NCBI GenBank assembly: GCA_002364245.1
Contig: DEXR01000050.1
Span: 178,878 to 201,027, forward strand
Direction of reading: 5' to 3'
Source of the DNA: Flavobacteriaceae bacterium UBA3179
GTDB taxonomy: Bacteria > Bacteroidota > Bacteroidia > Flavobacteriales > Flavobacteriaceae
DNA: 22,150 bases
The notes below the pieces were generated by a model. The model was given only the letters and a program-made list of their open reading frames with translations. It was not told where the DNA came from and made no database searches. The translations under genes and the position numbers were made by a program. Below are positions 20,030 to 22,150 of the stretch, one piece after another. Every line of letters begins with the position of its first letter. Within the stretch, counting starts at the first letter, position 1.

Positions 20030-21051
20030 AAAACGCTTTTAAACTGTTGTAAAAAGCGAATATCATTTTCACTTAACATACGAATGTCCGGAATTTGATG
20101 CAGTAATAAAGCAATACGATCGATCCCCATTCCAAATGCAAAACCTGAATACTCTTCAGAATCTATTCCGCAGTTTTCAAGGACGTTAGGATCTACCATA
20201 CCACAACCCATAATTTCTAACCAGCCAGTACCTTTGGTCATTTTATAATCGGTTTCGGTTTCTAATCCCCAATACACATCTACTTCGGCGCTTGGCTCGG
20301 TAAATGGAAAGTATGAAGGACGTAACCGTATTTTAGATTTTCCGAACAATTCCGTAGTGAAATATTGAAGGGTTTGTTTTAAGTCTGCAAAGCTTACGCC
20401 TTTATCCACATACAAACCTTCCACTTGATGGAAAAAGCAATGAGAACGTGCTGAAATAGCTTCATTTCTATATACACGCCCTGGTGAGATAGTACGAATA
20501 GGCGGCTTATTATTTTCCATGTACCGTACTTGAACGGTAGATGTATGCGTACGCAACATAATGTCCGGGTCGGTCTGTACAAAAAAGGTGTCTTGCATAT
20601 CCCGAGCTGGGTGGTATTCGGGTAAATTTAAAGCTGTAAAGTTGTGCCAATCGTCTTCAATCTCGGGTCCTTCGGAAACATTAAACCCAATGCGTGAAAA
20701 TATCTCCGTAATTTTATTTTTTACAATTGAAATGGGGTGGCGCGAACCTAGTTCAATCGGTTCACCTGGACGAGAAAGATCACCATACACGCCTTTAACC
20801 TCTTCTTTCGCTTCTAAAGTTGCCTTTATAGCATCTACTTTTTCTTGAGCCGCATTTTTAAGTGTATTAATCGTCTGCCCAAATTCCTTTTTTTGTTCGT
20901 TAGGAACGTTTTTGAATTCAGCAAAAAAGTCGTTCAACAACCCTTTCTTTCCAAGGTATTTTATTCGAAATTTCTCTACTTCGTCTTTTGAAGTTGTTGT
21001 AAATGCTTCAACTTCGGCAATGTGTTCTTTAATTTTATCTAGCATACCCAT
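20026..21051 (-). CDS. pheS: Phenylalanine--tRNA ligase alpha subunit
   Basis: A 341-residue protein matching the full family length. The N-terminal coiled coil (residues 1 to about 85) binds tRNA. The class II catalytic core follows, with RHPISIVKNKITEIFSRIGF, motif 2 (PGRVYRNEAISARSHCFFHQ, about 190-209) and motif 3 (GFAFGMGIDRIALLLHQIPD, about 303-322). With the beta subunit (pheT, not in the window), it charges tRNA-Phe in the cytoplasm. A good promoter lies at 21066-21094, placing transcription very close to the ATG. Starts at Met1 (21051) and Met3 are both possible; Met1 was chosen. The downstream small membrane gene overlaps its stop. Confidence 0.97.
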   Translation of the reverse strand: MGMLDKIKEHIAEVEAFTTTSKDEVEKFRIKYLGKKGLLNDFFAEFKNVPNEQKKEFGQTINTLKNAAQEKVDAIKATLEAKEEVKGVYGDLSRPGEPIELGSRHPISIVKNKITEIFSRIGFNVSEGPEIEDDWHNFTALNLPEYHPARDMQDTFFVQTDPDIMLRTHTSTVQVRYMENNKPPIRTISPGRVYRNEAISARSHCFFHQVEGLYVDKGVSFADLKQTLQYFTTELFGKSKIRLRPSYFPFTEPSAEVDVYWGLETETDYKMTKGTGWLEIMGCGMVDPNVLENCGIDSEEYSGFAFGMGIDRIALLLHQIPDIRMLSENDIRFLQQFKSVL

Positions 21052-21065
21052 TTTCTTGTGGATGG

Positions 21066-21094
21066 CAAAATTACATAAATTATTGGCTATTCAA
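21066..21094 (-). promoter_or_regulatory. pheS promoter (TTG-N18-TAATTTTG)
   Basis: On the minus strand, TAATTTTG (21073-21066) fits the Bacteroidota TAnnTTTG box, with TTG (21094-21092) 18 bases upstream. It ends 14 bases before the pheS ATG, so the leader is very short. The upstream element overlaps the end of the 118-residue gene. Confidence 0.7.
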
Positions 21095-21443
21095 TGACTT
21101 CCTTTTCAAGGAAATACTGCACAATGGCTTCTTTCATTAATACACTTTGTTCACCTGCCTTTAACGGTGGTAATTGTTCTAATGTTTTATAATGCGGCCA
21201 ACCTTGGTCGTCAAAATATTCAAATTCATAATAACCAAAAGGTTCTAACAACCTGCATATAGCAATATGCATCAGGTTAATTTTATCATCTTTTTTAAAC
21301 CGCCTATGCAATTGTCCTAATTCTTGTACACCAATTAAATAAATAATCGCATCTAAATCTAGTTGCTCGCCATCGGCAAAACGGTCGCTCAATAACTTAA
21401 CCACCGCTTCCCATTGTTGTTTTAATTGTTCGTCTCTTGCCAT
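21087..21443 (-). CDS. Conserved hypothetical protein, 118 residues
   Basis: A soluble helical protein: DEQLKQQWEAVVKLLSDRFA, then DAIIYLIGVQELGQLHRRFK, and DKINLMHIAICRLLEPFGYY. The GWPHYKTLEQLPPLKAGEQS stretch precedes a closing helix. Small proteins with this pattern occur beside pheS in Flavobacteriia (recalled, not checked). No enzymatic motif is seen. It has its own promoter (21456-21488) and is separated from pheS by 35 bases that hold the pheS promoter. The CvpA-family gene runs divergently on the other side. Confidence 0.7.
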   Translation of the reverse strand: MARDEQLKQQWEAVVKLLSDRFADGEQLDLDAIIYLIGVQELGQLHRRFKKDDKINLMHIAICRLLEPFGYYEFEYFDDQGWPHYKTLEQLPPLKAGEQSVLMKEAIVQYFLEKEVIE

Positions 21444-21455
21444 AAATTATAGGTA

Positions 21456-21488
21456 CAAAGATACGTCTTTAAAATACCAAAAGGCAAA
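21456..21488 (-). promoter_or_regulatory. Promoter of the 118-residue gene (TTTG-N21-TATCTTTG)
   Basis: On the minus strand, TATCTTTG (21463-21456) matches TAnnTTTG exactly, with TTTG (21488-21485) 21 bases upstream. The box ends 12 bases before the ATG at 21443, again a short leader. Confidence 0.65.
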
Positions 21489-21562
21489 CTGAAAAAGCGT
21501 AAAAACACAGTTTGCATTATCCGATATTTTTAGAAATAGTATATTTACTTCAAACTTATAAT

Positions 21563-22129
21563 ATGGTCACAATCGATATTATCCTTGGTGTTATTCTGCT
21601 CATTGCATTTTACTTAGGCTTTAAAAAAGGGCTGTTTGTCACGCTGGCTTCCTTAATTGGACTTGTTGCCGGGGTTTATGGGGCGATTTACTTTTCGCAT
21701 TATGCGGCCGATTTTCTCACAGAGCGTTTTGATTGGGGTACACAAACCACCAATTTAGCAGCTTTTGCTGTTACATTTTTAATCATTGTTTTTGTTATTT
21801 CGCTTGCCGGGAAGCTATTGACCAAAGTGGCCGATTTTGCTGCTTTAGGAGTTGTAAACAAACTTTTGGGAGCTGTTTTTAGTGTGTTGAAATATGCTTT
21901 TATAGTGAGTGTAATCTTTATGTTTATAAATGCTTCGGAAAGCTATACCATTGTTTCAGAAGAACAACGCAGTGAATCTATTTTATATCCGCCTGTAGCA
22001 TCCTTAGCACCTTTAGTACTTCCTCATATTTTAAGAGAAGTGGACGATTTCAGAAATGAAGAAGAACGTATTGACCCAGAACCTGAAATAAAAGAAAAAG
22101 AATCTGATACGCTTATACAGCAATCATAA
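21563..22129 (+). CDS. CvpA family membrane protein
   Basis: The 188-residue protein from ATG 21563 has four transmembrane segments (about 2-20, 26-44, 66-84, 103-125) and an acidic, probably cytoplasmic or periplasmic tail (RNEEERIDPEPEIKEKESDT). The N-terminal pattern DIILGVILLIAFYLGFKKGL followed by FVTLASLIGLVAGVYGA is typical of CvpA/colicin V production proteins, which act in envelope homeostasis. An upstream in-frame TTG (21512) would add residues that look non-membrane, so the ATG was preferred. A weak promoter box, TATATTTA (21540-21547), precedes the start. The window ends soon after, within a terminator hairpin. Confidence 0.85.
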   Translation: MVTIDIILGVILLIAFYLGFKKGLFVTLASLIGLVAGVYGAIYFSHYAADFLTERFDWGTQTTNLAAFAVTFLIIVFVISLAGKLLTKVADFAALGVVNKLLGAVFSVLKYAFIVSVIFMFINASESYTIVSEEQRSESILYPPVASLAPLVLPHILREVDDFRNEEERIDPEPEIKEKESDTLIQQS

Positions 22130-22150
22130 AAAAGCCCCGCTTTCGCGAGG
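22130..22150 (+). terminator. Rho-independent terminator, cut by the window end
   Basis: AAAAAGCCCCGC is followed by TTTC and GCGAGG at the end of the window, right after the CvpA-family stop codon. CGC pairs with GCG around the TTTC loop. The 3' arm and the probable T-run lie outside. A-runs on the 5' side suggest that it also serves the opposite strand. Confidence 0.6.

Noticed and set aside
20561..20848. Plus-strand open frame within pheS
   Set aside because: It lies wholly inside the clearly conserved synthetase gene on the other strand and its product has no recognisable features.
1..22150. CRISPR array or tRNA genes
   Set aside because: No regularly spaced repeats with unique spacers and no cloverleaf-like sequence were noticed on either strand by eye.

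Overview
The window joins the right-hand part of an integrated contractile-tailed (Mu/P2-like myovirus) prophage, about 1-18400, to ordinary chromosome of a Bacteroidota host, about 18400-22150. The host is most likely a member of Flavobacteriia. The reasons are the host genes (gpsA, pheS, a CvpA-family gene and short lineage-type hypotheticals), the near absence of Shine-Dalgarno sequences, AT-rich upstream regions, and promoter boxes of the Bacteroidota type (TAnnTTTG with an upstream TTG) before pheS and the gene at 21443.

Phage region. The left edge holds the 5' end of a leftward helix-turn-helix gene that resembles a small terminase subunit. From 313 everything runs rightward. Head module: ClpP-like maturation protease with an in-frame scaffold, major capsid protein, and a small decoration-like protein. 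Lysis cassette: M15 endolysin and a lipoprotein with a C-terminal membrane helix (a probable one-protein spanin). Tail: an uncharacterised acidic protein, sheath, tube, a tail-assembly chaperone pair joined by a -1 frameshift on A AAA AAG, tape measure, baseplate/hub genes, a large chimeric tailspike (beta-helix plus LamG-like domain), baseplate J-like and I-like proteins, and two fibre or fibre-assembly proteins. Right end: a membrane-anchored PAS protein, a 65-residue membrane protein, a strongly structured, probably pseudoknotted RNA element, and a Dam-type adenine methyltransferase. After the methyltransferase come a terminator-like hairpin and two direct repeats in 22-nt register, the kind of subterminal repeat expected where a Mu-like transposase binds. 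The right phage boundary should therefore lie between about 18362 and 18426.

Host region. gpsA (+) converges directly on a minus-strand group made of pheS, a 55-residue two-helix membrane protein and a 131-residue hypothetical. Next come a minus-strand 118-residue hypothetical and a divergent CvpA-family membrane protein. The window ends inside a terminator hairpin.

The most rewarding observations are the pseudoknotted RNA directly upstream of the methyltransferase start, the frameshifted chaperone with a terminator-like hairpin inside its extension, the probable unimolecular spanin, the TM-coiled-coil-PAS protein, and the AT-rich adhesin module in the tailspike. All family assignments were made by reading motifs and gene order; no database search was possible. 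Gaps of more than 300 bases without a gene do not occur.
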